This document shows positions 41,415 through 54,600 of a stretch of 64,000 bases of DNA, piece by piece. Under the pieces are notes generated by a model. It was not told where the DNA came from and made no database searches. It was given only the letters and a program-made list of their open reading frames with translations. How positions within the stretch are numbered: the first letter of the stretch is position 1; each line of letters starts with the position of its first letter. The DNA comes from Gibbula magus (Eukaryota; Mollusca; Gastropoda; Trochida; Trochidae). Position numbers and translations under genes: made by a program. The stretch spans positions 56,536,989 to 56,600,988 of the forward strand of contig OW388297.1 of assembly GCA_936450465.1 (NCBI GenBank), given 5' to 3'.

Positions 41415-41541
41415 CACAGGGGCGTGTATCGCTTAGAGTGAGTGAGTGAAAGACATATACCTATAAAGACCTTACCCTAATAGGGTCTATATAGGTATAT
41501 GTCTTTTCAAACACTGTTTCTAAGCGATACACGCCCCTGTG
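41415..41541. mobile_element. 127-bp foldback MITE with perfect 8-bp duplication (hAT-like)
   Basis: Arms begin CACAGGGGCGTGTATCGC and also pair at AAAGACATATACCTATA; loop about 20 nt around 41478. Flanked by GAACAGGG at 41407-41414 and 41542-41549. The RNA of either strand would form a long hairpin. Confidence 0.88.
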
Positions 41542-41879
41542 GAACAGGGAAAGTCAAGACCTTTAGTATAGGGCTGCTCTGCTTTTGGAGTGTCCTGCAA
41601 ATTCTAATCTACTTAAAATTTATTTTCAAGAGAAACTATTTGTTGTAAATTTAGTTTTGTTGCATAACTGAAACCAAGGGTTCTGTATTGCAATACATAT
41701 GGAATCTCAAGTGTACCATTCGTCCCCACATGTCCATAAACTATTACCAAACACATTCAATTGTTTTGTAATTTTGTGTTGTCTCAGTGTCTCTCAGTTG
41801 AGAAAATAATTTGCATATTTCATGGTATGATAAATTTGTTCAGGTAATAATCCCTGACCATATAGAAACAAATTAAACA

Positions 41880-42499
41880 AGTATTTGTCACTAAGGTGAC
41901 ATGATCCCCCGCCGCAAATTAATACTTCAAAATTTAAAAATAATGTCAAGATCCGCAAAATCGACATGTCTAAAAAGTCAAAGTTCCACTGTGACCTTGA
42001 GAAAAATGTCAAGGTCACCAAAATCTAATCAGCCCTTTGTCTTCCCTAGGAGATGCATTAAGTAAGATATGATGGAAGTCCGGTGAATGGTTCTTGAGAT
42101 ATCCCGCTGACAACCTTTATATGTACATTAACATGTCGAAAAATTCAAAGTTTAGCTGTGACCTTGTAAATAATGTCAAAGTCACCAAAATCTAATAAGC
42201 CCGTCGTCTTCCCTTGGAGTAGCTATGTGTATAATATGAAGAGAATCCAGCAAATGGCTATTGAGATATCCTGCTAAAATGACAAAGTCTCATTGTGACC
42301 TTGAAATGAAGATCAAGGTCACAAACCTCTGTAGGAACATTACTCTTGCTATGATGAACCCATATGCAAAATATGAAAAGAATCCAGTGAATAGTATTTG
42401 AGTTATTCCATTTAGTACGGACGTACGGACGTACGGACGGACGCAGCTGAATACTATATCCCCTGCTTCGCGCTAAACGCGTGGCGGGGGATAACAAGA
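41880..42499. repeat. Tandem element with CCCCCGCC hairpin ends
   Basis: Starts GTGACATGATCCCCCGCC, ends GCGTGGCGGGGGATAAC with an inner hairpin; about three degenerate 150-bp units marked by GTGACCTTG and AAGGTCACC; an ACGGACGT run (42416-42442) before the right end. Confidence 0.7.
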
Positions 42500-42596
42500 T
42501 TATTAAACAAGGAGAGAAGATTTCAAATCGTATCTTTAAGAAATTAGATGAACTTCCTTAAGGGCAGGCTCAAAATTTAGCCTCAGAAATGATCAG

Positions 42597-42906
42597 TGAG
42601 GTGAGGTGAGGTTGATTTGGGTTTTAACGCCGCTTTCAAGAGTATTTCACTTATATCACGGCTGCTAGTATTATTGCAGGGAGAAAGCCCGTAACACCAT
42701 GTGGCTATGTATTGCGGTGAAACCTGCAAGCATCGGCTGGAACTAGCAAACAATGGGTGGTACTACGCTGAAATTCAGTGTAGCATTGCACCCAAACCTT
42801 ACTGCATGTAAAACAGTTCTCTACTGCAGACAAAGTTGCGGTGTCCCTGGCGGGATTCGAACCACAGATCTCTTGATTCGAAGCCACTGCACTATCCCTC
42901 CCCTCA
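42597..42906 (-). repeat. tRNA-derived SINE, second family
   Basis: On the minus strand: GGGATAGTGCAGTGGCTTC, GTGGTTCGAATCCCGCC (box B), then ACACCGCAAC and a body with CACCATGGTG-like dyads; tail GGCGTTAAAACCCAAATC followed by CAACCTCACC repeats, a 3' end commonly seen on bivalve SINE/LINE pairs. Confidence 0.75.
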
Positions 42907-44284
42907 AATGATCAGTGACCCTTCACATGTATTACATGTCTTGAACTGTTACCCTCCAGTCATCGGTATAATGTATTGACATGCAAAACTAATGGTTATC
43001 AAATGTCTTTTACCAAAGACAATTTCTCTATTTTTTAGCGTAAAGTTAATGTTCTCATCATCAAACTCTTTGTACATGTTTTATCATCTTTTTTCGATGT
43101 TTTTACTTCAAATGAACATGTATAATTTCATATTTACTCTCAAACGAACAATGAAATACTGGGATTTATCAGTGAAATACACTATCTATTAAGCTACAGT
43201 GAAAATAACTTTTATTTTGGTGCATGGAAATTGTTTTAAATTGTAATGAATTCCCCTTGAAACATTTAAAGTTGAAATACACAACTGACACATTATTGAT
43301 AATTTATTCATTATCTCAAATATCATTTAAAACAAGTTTATTAAATTCATACTTGATGTGACTTCTTTCTTAATAAAAAAAAAAACAAAACACAAATAAT
43401 ACTACAACAACGTATTTATGCAGGAATAACAAAAACAACAAACTAAAGTAGACATTATATGAAACAAGTCATTATCAAACACTAAGTCAATTCAACTGAA
43501 ACCAGATCAGGAGTTTTGATCAAATCAATTCCCCCCTCCAATTTTCGATAGACAGTTTTTGCGCAAGGTTTCTGAGGGTCAACCTTTGAGAGACACAACA
43601 GGAAACTTTGTAATATTCTTCTCTAAAGGATGAACAACTTCTTTATATAAACCAAGAGATGTTCCTTCACATGTCTGGTACTGCACTATGGAAACTAACA
43701 GAGGTAGAATTCAAATTTAACATTTTTTCCTTGGTAGCATTCAACAGAGTTCTTGGGTACTAAAATAACCATTATCTATTGAATGATATAATCTGATATA
43801 TAACATAACTTAAGATCTGATTCTAGTTGAATTTGCTCAACACTGACATGATATTGCATAAATATTGAAACAGTTGCTAAAGAAATAAATGTAAAAGTTT
43901 AAAATATCAACAAAACAAAAATAAATGATTCATAGAAAATTGCCTTAAAATCTGGTCATATGATAAAAAGTTACATTTATAATTTTAATAAATTGTCTGA
44001 GTATTTTTTACATAAACTTTCCTACAAACATGCAGTTATCAACATTTACTGGAGAAAGTATATTCGTACAGTATCAAAAAATCATCTTGTTTATGAACAA
44101 TATAAAAATATTGTGATAAAAGTACAATTATTATTTATCCAATTTTCTAATCAGCACAGTGTCCAATCTAAGAAGCACAATCACATGATTAACTCTGAAA
44201 AATATCAATCAGCTCCTCATAAAAAATTATCACATCATATATTTATTCATTTTGCCCTATTGTTTTCATATCCCCTCTGTTTTC
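42907..44284. other. AT-rich intergenic stretch
   Basis: 43148-43212 is related to the flanks of the repeat at 7597-7710. No gene seen. Confidence 0.45.
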
Positions 44285-44527
44285 TTAACCCTCAAGTTGC
44301 TATATTCTACATTAACCCCTGTGGTGGAATATTTAGACCCCCTAGCTTGCCGCTGGGTTTTGCCTTAGGCAATAATTGGCACCGTCAGCCAAATTTCCCA
44401 GACAGTCACTCTGGTATCATCTTACTGACTGGGATCATTGGTGAGTATCTCACGCTAATAAATGGCTGTGAAAAAGGCTATGTGTCGCCTCACTTTTTCC
44501 ATCCCAGACCCGCAAGTTAAGGGTTAA
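44285..44527. mobile_element. piggyBac-like MITE with TTAA duplication
   Basis: TTAACCCTCAAGTTGC at the left, GCAAGTTAAGGGTTAA at the right: CCCT/AGGG tips within TTAA, inverted ends of about 16 bp, 243 bp. Confidence 0.82.
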
Positions 44528-47500
44528 TTATGGGGGTACGACCCCACCCACCCTTCAATTTTTCTAGATTGGGCACTGTCTGTATGTCCTAAATTCTTAT
44601 TATTTACATACTGGACAAAATATTATATGGGTCATGTGATAAAATTTCCATTACATAACTAAAAATAAATATGGAATCCTATGTTATGATAAAGATTGCA
44701 GTCAGTGCAATATTTTATATTAACTCTGATTTTAATTTTAATCAGGTGTCATAAAGAAACTCTCATAAAAAAATATTTTGTCCAGTATACATATTCTGCA
44801 TACCCTAACTGCAAAAGTGATCACGTTCGTTGAATTCTTTTTCACTCAATCATAAAATATGAACTGAATTTTCTGGCAAGAAATTGGTCACAGCAGATCT
44901 GTTAAATAATTAAATAAGAAATAAAATAGGAAATGATAGTAGAAATCACTCACAAATTGCACAAAACATTATATGAACTCAAATTTCATTTCAATCTAAT
45001 AGTTTTGGGGAGTATTTGTCAAAGTGTCAATATGTCATATGGATTTCAAACCTGTAAGGCTGCATAAAAAAAGTTAAGTGTTTCTTGGGCACATCTTTTT
45101 CAAAAGTGACGAGGGCGGTAGGACTTTATTTTTATTTTTTGTTGGCAAAAATAATGGCGCGGGCGGAGTACATTTTTTTTTTTCATCAAAATATAGCCAA
45201 ATGAGTGTTATAAGCATACAAAATAGAAGCACGTCCGTTCCTGCAGACTCATATATTTGGTGAAAAAAATTGGATTTGGGGGGTTACCAAAAGTGATGCG
45301 ACAAATTATTAATTTATTTTTACAAATGACAATAAAAAGTTGTCACGCGCACAAATAAAAGTGATGCGCCCACCCCAGAGAAACATTTATTTTTTTATTT
45401 AGCCTTATTGATACAGGTGTCTCATGATATGCAAATTGATGATTTGTGCCTTTTAGACAGTACTTTTTAAAATATCAACAAGAACGAGGTAGATATAATA
45501 TTTCAAATTTGATCCTTAAAACAAAGTTCATTTTGGCACACGTAAAACTTAAATTTCGATGTTCATGATGATTCAGGATTCATCATTTAGCAGTCTTTAA
45601 TAAAAAAAAAACCTTACTGATAAATAAAACATCTTTAATATTAGAAATAACGGGTGAAAAAAAGTAAAGATGTTTTAACAACTTTCTATTTCAGTGAATG
45701 TAAATCCTTAGAACGTGAACATGAAATTTTGAAATGCCTCTCCAAGTAGATATAAGTGACAGTTCAAAGGCATATATTTGAAAATAAACATGAAAATAAA
45801 CAAAGGAGTATTGTTGTCTAAAAGACCAGACATGGGACCGGTTTCTACAGTGTGATATGATGTGTTTTTGTAAAAAGCATACAAAACAATGTGAAACCCT
45901 CAACATTTACTAAGCATGATTTTTTTAAAAACATTAATTTTCATTCCAATCACACAAAAAGCAAAACAATTTGATCATAAAATCGTGGACAGATTAGTTA
46001 TATGTGTATAAATACATTTTAACAAATTATATATGCAAGGGTGTCTTTTAATATGTGTTAAAACTCTTTAAATTTAACATTTCAAACTAACAACAATTTC
46101 ATGGTCAAATATATTTGTATAACAAATATAAAATATTTGTGCATTGATGTTGTGTATAAGAATCCATCACCCACAATTACTAGACTAGGGTCAGATTTAA
46201 GCTTTAAAGGTGCATCCATTGTCTTGTTGGGGGTCAAATGTGCCATACCTTATAAATGGTGTTATTTTATCGAGAAGTACTAACTGTTGCCTAAAATTAC
46301 CATTTTGATGAAAGTCGACTTAGTATAGTGACTATATAAAGGCAGAAGTAGAGATTTCTGATCGAAAACCGGACAATACACAGCAATAAGTCAGATGTAA
46401 TTTTGCAAACTTAATTACAACAGACAAATTGTAAAATTTAGGTTGGAAATTTTAAATAGGTCATATTACTATTATGCATGTAAATGTGTAGTGTCGCTTC
46501 TACACATGTATAATTCTGTAAATTGATTTTAATTGGAAACTAATTATGAAATCTGGCGATTGGAGGTGAATGTTCAAGTTTAAATCAGCACATATGGTAT
46601 GTTGACGTGTATCAAGCCAAATAAAAATTTATGAAACACAATAGATGCATCTTTAAGCAAGGCAAACGCTCCCACAGAGGATGAAATACAATCAACTTAG
46701 GGTTAATCAATGTCAGAGAAGAATCTGGCTGCTCTCAACATTACTTCCAAGGAAATGCAATTTCTTGAATGCTTATCATACAAATACAAACATTTTCTGG
46801 ATGTTTAATTCTTATTTTGAAGCTTTTCACGAAAACGTTGGAGGAGTTGATTTAAGAACACAGGTACCCTTCTCAGAACGGACGGACATTCTGCGCATGG
46901 CTTAACTTTCTTGATCAAGTTTGCACAGTGTAACAATGAAGCAAATGTTATGAAGGAGACATATGGTAGAAATACCTAATACGGTACATTTGTTTTGAAT
47001 GATCACTGTTGACTTTTCATTAGGTTCATATGAAGGACAAGTAATCATTTACTTGATAACCAAACTGAAATAAGACATTCATTGTGATATTTATGTTGTA
47101 AGTGTTTGATTATTTTTTTTGGCCTTTAAAACTCCTCTTAAAGAAAGAGATCTTCCAAATCTCAATGTTTGACGGAGTGTGAGATTCCCACCCTGTACAA
47201 TGATTGCGCAACTAAAGATCATGTCAAGAAAGTTAAAGAGGGTGAAGACCTTTCATATAGAAGTACATTAAAGGGAAAATACATGCAGGGCAATTTTATG
47301 GAGACAAAAGTTGTGGAAATATTTGTGCATACCAGTATATGATATAAATATAAGATTAAAATGAGCCTTCAAGCCATTCATCGGTGGCATGACAAGACAC
47401 TTCTGATCAATTATTGTTGTAATATATGGAGATATTCTTACAAAAAAGTTTGATTATTTTGTAGAATAAGTAAAAAAACAGTTTATTATCCAAATTAACA

Positions 47501-48637
47501 AAATTTAATAATAGTTATCTCCCCTGACAAAATGGTGATGCCCCATTTCTTTAAATATGTACCTTAAATGGTCAGAACCAACATATGGTCAGCCTATTTC
47601 AATAGGATTTCAGTAATAATTCTGATTCTGAAAACAAATTCAAACTATTTGGATTTCAACAACCAGATATTTACATGGCAGATAGGAGGGTACAAAGAGG
47701 TGTTTTGAACCATCGATGGATTTTCGAATATATATTTGCCTTTTACTGTAAAATAAAACGTCTACATAATGAAAACTTAATTTCAGTATTTGAAACTCAT
47801 TGTTAAAGATACATGTATACTGTTTTTTTCCAATTTCACCAAAATGGTAGTTACTTATGAACTATGGGCTTAATTATGGAGCATCTAGTTATGGAGAATT
47901 CATTATAGTTTTTTCAAGAGTATGTATAAAACGTTCTAGTTCTTAACAAATAACAATTTAAATGAAAATTTACATATTTCAACATTTCCCCAACCTATTT
48001 TATTCCTTTGACTAAAAGGACTTAAACTTTTGCTCAATAACAAAAATATTGCATATCACGGTAAGAAAGTAGAAAATGGTATTTAAAACTGACATGTAAA
48101 AGTGAAAAATAGCTTCTTTGATACTAATATTTTTGATAATGGTTATAAAAGCTAAGTCTTTAAACTTCATAATATGAACAAGACAATGTTAGAAGTTCAT
48201 TCTAATCTCTGGTTTACTCAAGAAATGTTTGCCACTAGAGCTGCCACGAGTGCTCGGGCCAGAGTCCGGTAGAGCAGGAATTGGGTATAATTTGTTGAAT
48301 TTGAGTACCCGAAATAGATAATGATATAAGTAATAGATTTATGTGGTTGGCTTTTTTTTCAATCAAATGACTTCTTCTAAAAAAGATTGTTCTATGTACA
48401 TCAGTTTTTGTTGTTTTTTGCTTTCTATAGGTGCTGAAGTTCTTCATTTCAGACTCACATGACATGCACATAAATCTAATACATGTCTAGAGAAATTTGG
48501 ACCACATCCTTACATGTTGTTTCAATGTAATATTAGATTAATTCTAAAGTAAGCATTGCAACATTTTTTTTCATGTTAAAATTTCTCATCAGTTGACTAA
48601 ATGGTTCCTTTTCTTGAGAAAATGTTTTTGAGACATT
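44528..48637. other. AT-rich intergenic stretch between ACER3 and pirin
   Basis: Apart from the MITE at 46204-46656, no gene or bounded element was recognised. The part just left of 48638 should be the pirin 3' UTR. Confidence 0.45.
46204..46656 (+). mobile_element. TTAA-flanked MITE (family GGTGCATCC), full copy
   Basis: TTAAAGGTGCATCCATTG at the left and GATGCATCTTTAA at the right: short imperfect inverted ends with TTAA target sites, 453 bp, non-coding. TTAA targeting is typical of piggyBac-like and Kolobok transposases; which one is unresolved. Confidence 0.8.
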
Positions 48638-51600
48638 TCATGTTGTTGAGCTATTTTTCTTTTGCATAGCTTGTGCGGCCTCAGTTTGTCGAAAACGATC
48701 TTCTTTACCAGGAATTTCGCCAAGTTTGCCAGCCCGGTAATCTTCTATGGCCTGCAAATGAAAAAGAATTTGTGTTCCTTCATTGAATTAACACTTGAGC
48801 TGTTTATTTAATTAAGGGCAAAAATATTTTAAATCTCCAATTTGTAGGAATCCAACTCGTCTACAACATAATTAGTCAGGTATTTGCAAGGGGCAACAGG
48901 TAAAACACAGGTAAAGACACAGATAGATAAAGTTAGAATGCCAGTTCAAATTCAAATGTGACTCAGAAGCAAGAAACTATATAAATGTTAAATTAAGCAA
49001 AATTTTACATAAATGTTATATCATTTATTATATAATACGTTTACCCTATTATTCTAAATATATAAATGTACCTACCTGGTCTATCTCTGCCTGCGTGTTC
49101 ATCACAAATGGGCCATATGTTACAACTGGTTCGTTGATAGGTTCACCACATGCCAGCAAAACATGGCAATCTGCATAAAAAATAGCACTATGAGAGGAAT
49201 TAATACAGTAAGAAGACAAATATTGTCTTTGGAAGATCACATATGTGGTGCTTGTCCCACCCTCTATTGAAGGTGTAATGACATCAGACAACATGATGAT
49301 ATTGATGATGAGGATTTTTTGTTAGAATTCCCCTCCCACCACCCCCTTTCAACAAGTGACCCCCCCCCAAAACTTGAAATTTTTGGATCCTCCTATGTCA
49401 TTAGATATTGTGGATGGACGGGTGAATAATAAACTGCCAATTTATGTTTTAAAATAATCACAATAGCATATAATGACAGGTAATTGCAAACGTGGAACAT
49501 CTGATCAAGAAATGAAGACAAGTCTCTCCAAAACATTACCCTGAGTTCCAGCTTTAAGCATCACCTCCGTTCCTGCATCCCCGAGAACACCAATCTGCCC
49601 CATGTGGGCCGGCAGCTGGTTGTGGCCAATGAAACCTGCATATACAGACAAAGGTGTGTACTAACTGTATGATGTTACTGGGTTAAATCTCAGAGGCAAA
49701 GAGAAACAAGGGCCAGTAAAATCACTACCTCACTTTTTGTAATAATAACAATAATACATGTATATTTATATTGCGCTAAATCCATGCATAGCATGCTCTA
49801 AGTGCTACACATATTATTACCCTGAAGGAATTGTACTTTCAGGCTGCTACTAAGCGCTCCGTGCGACCAGATAGGTCCGTACTTTCCCATGTTCAGGTAC
49901 CCATTTAAACAGCTGGGTAGACAGTGCAATGTGGATGAAGTGTCTTGCCCAAGGGCACAACATAGTGTGAGACCCAGGTCACAATTTTTTGGTGTCTCCA
50001 CAGGGATTCGAACCCGGGTCTCTGGCGTGAGAGGCCAGTACGCTAACCACTACACCACTGTGCTCAAATGTCCTGCTGTATTCTTAGCTTTTTCTCCTGC
50101 TAAAGACCTGTGATCTTTTACAATCACTGAGATTAAACTGGCCATGATGTAATATCAACTGAAAGGTTTAACAAAACAATAATTCGGCCAATTAAGAAGC
50201 AAATAGGGAATGAAGTTTCATTGTTCAAGCTGTAGTTACCCAAAGTGTTCATTGATGAGGTAAACAGAGGTAAACAGGGGTGAACAGAGGTAAACAGAGA
50301 CACAGTTTGAATGTAGTCTCTTGTCCAAGGTGACATCACAGGTCCCTCAACTCATATCTCAGTAGGAATCAATTCTTCAACATCTCAGATTATCCAGCCA
50401 TGAGCGGGTCACCGATACATTGTTAAACTGTACCCATTGTTGTTGAACTATTTTATAACACCACCTAAGGACACAGGACAATGTGCCACCAGAAATAACA
50501 AGTAAGTTGAGTATCAACTAGATTGTGTTTAATGTGAATAAGCCATTACAAACCTGCACCCCTCCACACGTAGATGAATCCATTGTATGACTCCGGGATG
50601 CTTTGTGTAAACTGAGACTCCGCTGTCAGATGGATGTCCAGGAACAAAATAGGAGTGAGCGTTTCTACAGATGATTTAGCTCCTGTAAAACAAACACAGT
50701 CATATTAACAACAGACAGCAAACATAGATCCTTTAGGTATGAGAAATATAATTCTTTTAATTTTCACCTATTTTGCAGTTAATCGGTCTTCATTTCTGAA
50801 TACCTGAAGCAAGGAAGGTTTACTCACCTAAGGACGTGCCAGCTATCACTTTGACAGTGACGTTCCCGTCAGATGTCTTCACGGACGGAATAGTTTCTGC
50901 AGGCAGATCCTGATATCTTGGTTCCATCATCTTGTCCTGCCATAAAACATGACGAATTCATTTCTCCGGAGTCATTTCATTGTAGTCCAATAGAAAATTA
51001 TAAAATGTTATATCATCAAATAACAGGAAACCGGTGTTCATTTGTGGATCAAAATTTAATGTTAAATGTTAAATGACCGGCCAGGCATTCCGGTTTAATA
51101 TAGCATGGAAGTAGTATGAGTACCTTGGAAGGAAGATTGACCCAGAGCTGAAAACCTTCCATTTTGCCGCCATTTTTCAACAAGTCATCAGTAGGCATCT
51201 CTGAGTGAACAACTCCACTTCCTGCCGTCATCCACTGAACCCAGCCGGCCTTGAGGATACCTGCAGGCAATACAGCAGATGTGAAAATACTTCTCAGAAG
51301 AAAAACAAGTTGGCTTTATATTTAAGATGCCATCAAACACCACCAACATACTACGCAGGCATAAAATCTGTAATAACATAGTGTAACTGTTGCTAAAAAT
51401 TATGGATTCAGGGGGCTATAACCCCCTTAACTGTTACAACAAAGATTTGCTCAGTGTTGGATCCATTTTTTTTTTTTTTAAAAGGGGTCACTGATTGAAG
51501 GGGGGGGGTCAAAACCCTCTCTCTTGATCCACCACTGATGCTGGAGGAGGGATCATAGGGATCATAGGGATCATATCTACCGTATACCAGAAAAATTTTG

Positions 51601-54600
51601 TGGCTGGTAATTTTTATGGTTTTCGTGAGAAAAACTTTCACCAATCATTAAACTATTTTGGATAGGTGCAACCACGAAAATAAGATCCACGAAAATGAAC
51701 ATTTTTGGCAACTCCTAAACCAATGGAAATTAAAATCCATGAAAGGTTGTAAGCTAGGTCCTAAACCACGAAAATGTCCAACCTAAAAGATTTCCCGGTA
51801 TACGGTTTTCACTTTCTGGAACTAAGATACAGATGATGATCATTAATGTTTTCTGACATTAATTTTCACATTCTTGCAGGTGATATTTAAAATTTTATTG
51901 TAGAATGTTTAAATCAAAAGAAAACATCAACCTTTATTTCCTGCTGAGTCCTGATGCTTGACACCTCCATCGATGACATACGTGACTGTTTCAAAGCCGC
52001 GATGTGGGTGATCGGGAGCTCCCATAGCTTCTCCTGGCTTGTATTCAGTTGGCCCTGAAATAATGAGAACATAAATTGCAATAAGCATTGATAGTTAAAA
52101 ACCAGCAATGGGAATCAAGTGCAGATACGTAATGCAAATACATTATATGGATTTCATAAATGCTAAGGAAAATCATTTTGATCTAATATATTTTATCAAA
52201 AAGCTATGTCATGGGTCACTGGTTGTTATTTCAGTCTGGGATCTTTTTATTTCAAAAGTTTGTCCAAGTGTTGCTTAAATCTGATGAACTTTGAGGTTTT
52301 AGAATTTGTATAGTGTTTTACTTAATTGAGACACTGAGGTTAAGATCTGTAACAAAAATTTAATTTGATTTATATTGGTGAAGTTGTCGATTCCACAGAA
52401 TATTGAGGATTTATTGAGTTTTATATAAATCATACAGTCTACTACATCAACTTTGCATTCAGATTATTCACTTGACTAAATATTCAGACTAAACAGAAGC
52501 AAAAACTTGAAAAGGGAATTAATATCCAAAATTTAAAACATAGAAGAAACAAATTAATTTTTACTTAATTAAAGGGGCAGTAGCACGCTTTTTCGCTCAA
52601 ATAAGTCGATGAAATGTATTTGATAAATAATGTCACCAATAGTAAAACACATTTCTCTCTTCGGAAAATCAAGTTAGAAAATGAGTGTACATGGTTCAGT
52701 AAAGCATGGGAATCATTTTTGTAATTCAAAATAATAAAATGTGTTCACATTAACCCTTAACATGCGGGCGACGGAATTATCCGGGCGGGCTATAAGCGAT
52801 TCCTACGTGTCTGAATACGGATCCCGGATACAAGACTTAGAATAATTCACGGCTGTCTAAGTATATACTATACCCCATACCGGGTCACGAGTCGATTGTG
52901 TCCGCGACCCGACCCATGAGAATGGCTGTATTTACGCATCGCGACCCGACATGAGAATAAAGCTTTGTTCAGTGTATGGTCGGAATATCAAGCAAAATTC
53001 ACACCAATTTGCGTGTGCATTGTTGACCCGTAACGCATCGATAATTAGCTTTACAAAAGGCCAATTATGTCGGGCTTAGCCCCCGAAGCATTAATTCGCT
53101 TGAGGCTATTTTCACCCACGTGTTTGTATTGCCTCGGGTTTGCCTCGCCCGAGACTGCTATCTGCCTCGCATCTCGCGAGACGGGGAAAAAAATCGCTAA
53201 CTCGCCTTACTCCCGCACTTCATATCATGTGAGCGAATTTTTTGTTTTCAAAAAAAAATACGGCAAAATAAAGGGGAAACAATGGACTACATTCCCATAT
53301 AAAATTAGAAAATCTCAAAAAAATAATAAAGACACAGCAAGCGCCGTGAAAAAGGTCATGTTTACACTTCATAAATTTTGAAACAATCGGCGATTTTCAC
53401 AACTTCTAAAACATTTATCAAGGCTAAAATACTGAATGCATTTTCATAATTTTTATATCACAATAAACCGAAAAGAATAATCTTTTATTCTATATAAAAT
53501 GCGCAGATTTATTCACAGAAATAAAGATACAATTTTACCTTTCTGAGAGGCATGTGAAACCAAACGGCACACAAACTAATCAACATATTTTCATCAGTTA
53601 TGGTTCGAGGTTAGCGTTTATTTGAAAAGTCAAACAACATAACCATATTTGGGTTGACATGTGCTTATTTGTCAACTGGTTCGAGATTATGATTTCTTGG
53701 AAAAGTGCGATGAACGACCGTTTGCAATGCCGCATACATGTTGTAAGTATTGACGATTTTATAGGTGTAAATAAAGACAAACTTTACATAGCTATAGAAT
53801 TATAACCAAAGGTCGCATTCTAATAATTTTTATATCATTGTGAAGCTAGACATCTTGTCTTCAATTCCGTATATAAATGGAATTTTTTTCGTTTCGTATT
53901 TATGATGTTACGAGGCCCGAATAAAAGACAATCTTTCGAAAGTAATAGAAAAATAGAGCCATGGGCTCTGTAGCTCATCAAGGTTTTATTGATTTATTAT
54001 CAAAGGTTGAATATCTAACTTATCTCAAGTAATACATTGTAAACAAGCAAAATAATATTGATTTTAGATCATGACCCCTGTGACCCACATTTGGAGTCAC
54101 AGGGTCACTAATCCAACAATTAAGAATCACCTTTGACCAAAGAATCTCTACACAACATTTCACCTTTCTAGAGCTTTACATATAAACTGGAGAAGAAGAT
54201 GAAAATAGGTTTTTGGGTCATGACCCAAGACCTAGATTGGGGTCACAGGGTCACAAAATCTACAATTTAGAATCCCTAATGGCCAAAGAGTCTGCACACA
54301 ACTTTTCAGCTCTCTAGACCTTTAGGAACTGGAGAAGAAGATGAAAATAGGTTTTTAAGGATGTGACCCCTGTGACCCCATTTGGGGTCATGGGGTCACG
54401 AAATCTACAATTTAGAATCCCCATTAGCCAAGGAGTCTGCACACCACTTTTCAGCTCTCTAGACCTTTTGGAACTGGAGAAGAAGATGAAAATAGGTTTT
54501 TAAGGATGTGACCCCTGTGACCCCATTTGAGGTCACGGGGTCATGAAATCTACAATTTAGAATCCCCATTGACCAAGGAGACTGCACACAACATTTCAGC

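Noticed and set aside
43960..44520. 186-codon plus-strand frame
   Set aside because: Its last third is the piggyBac-like MITE (44285-44527), its first part is AT-rich with no domain, and there is no splice support.
46681..46905. 74-codon frame right of the MITE at 46204
   Set aside because: No splice signals in a consistent phase, no domain, no second copy; cannot be supported as an exon.
53067..53381. 104-codon plus-strand frame in the 3.3-kb TTAA element
   Set aside because: No similarity to piggyBac transposase features (no DDD-region motifs) and compositionally shaped by the GC-rich end of the element.
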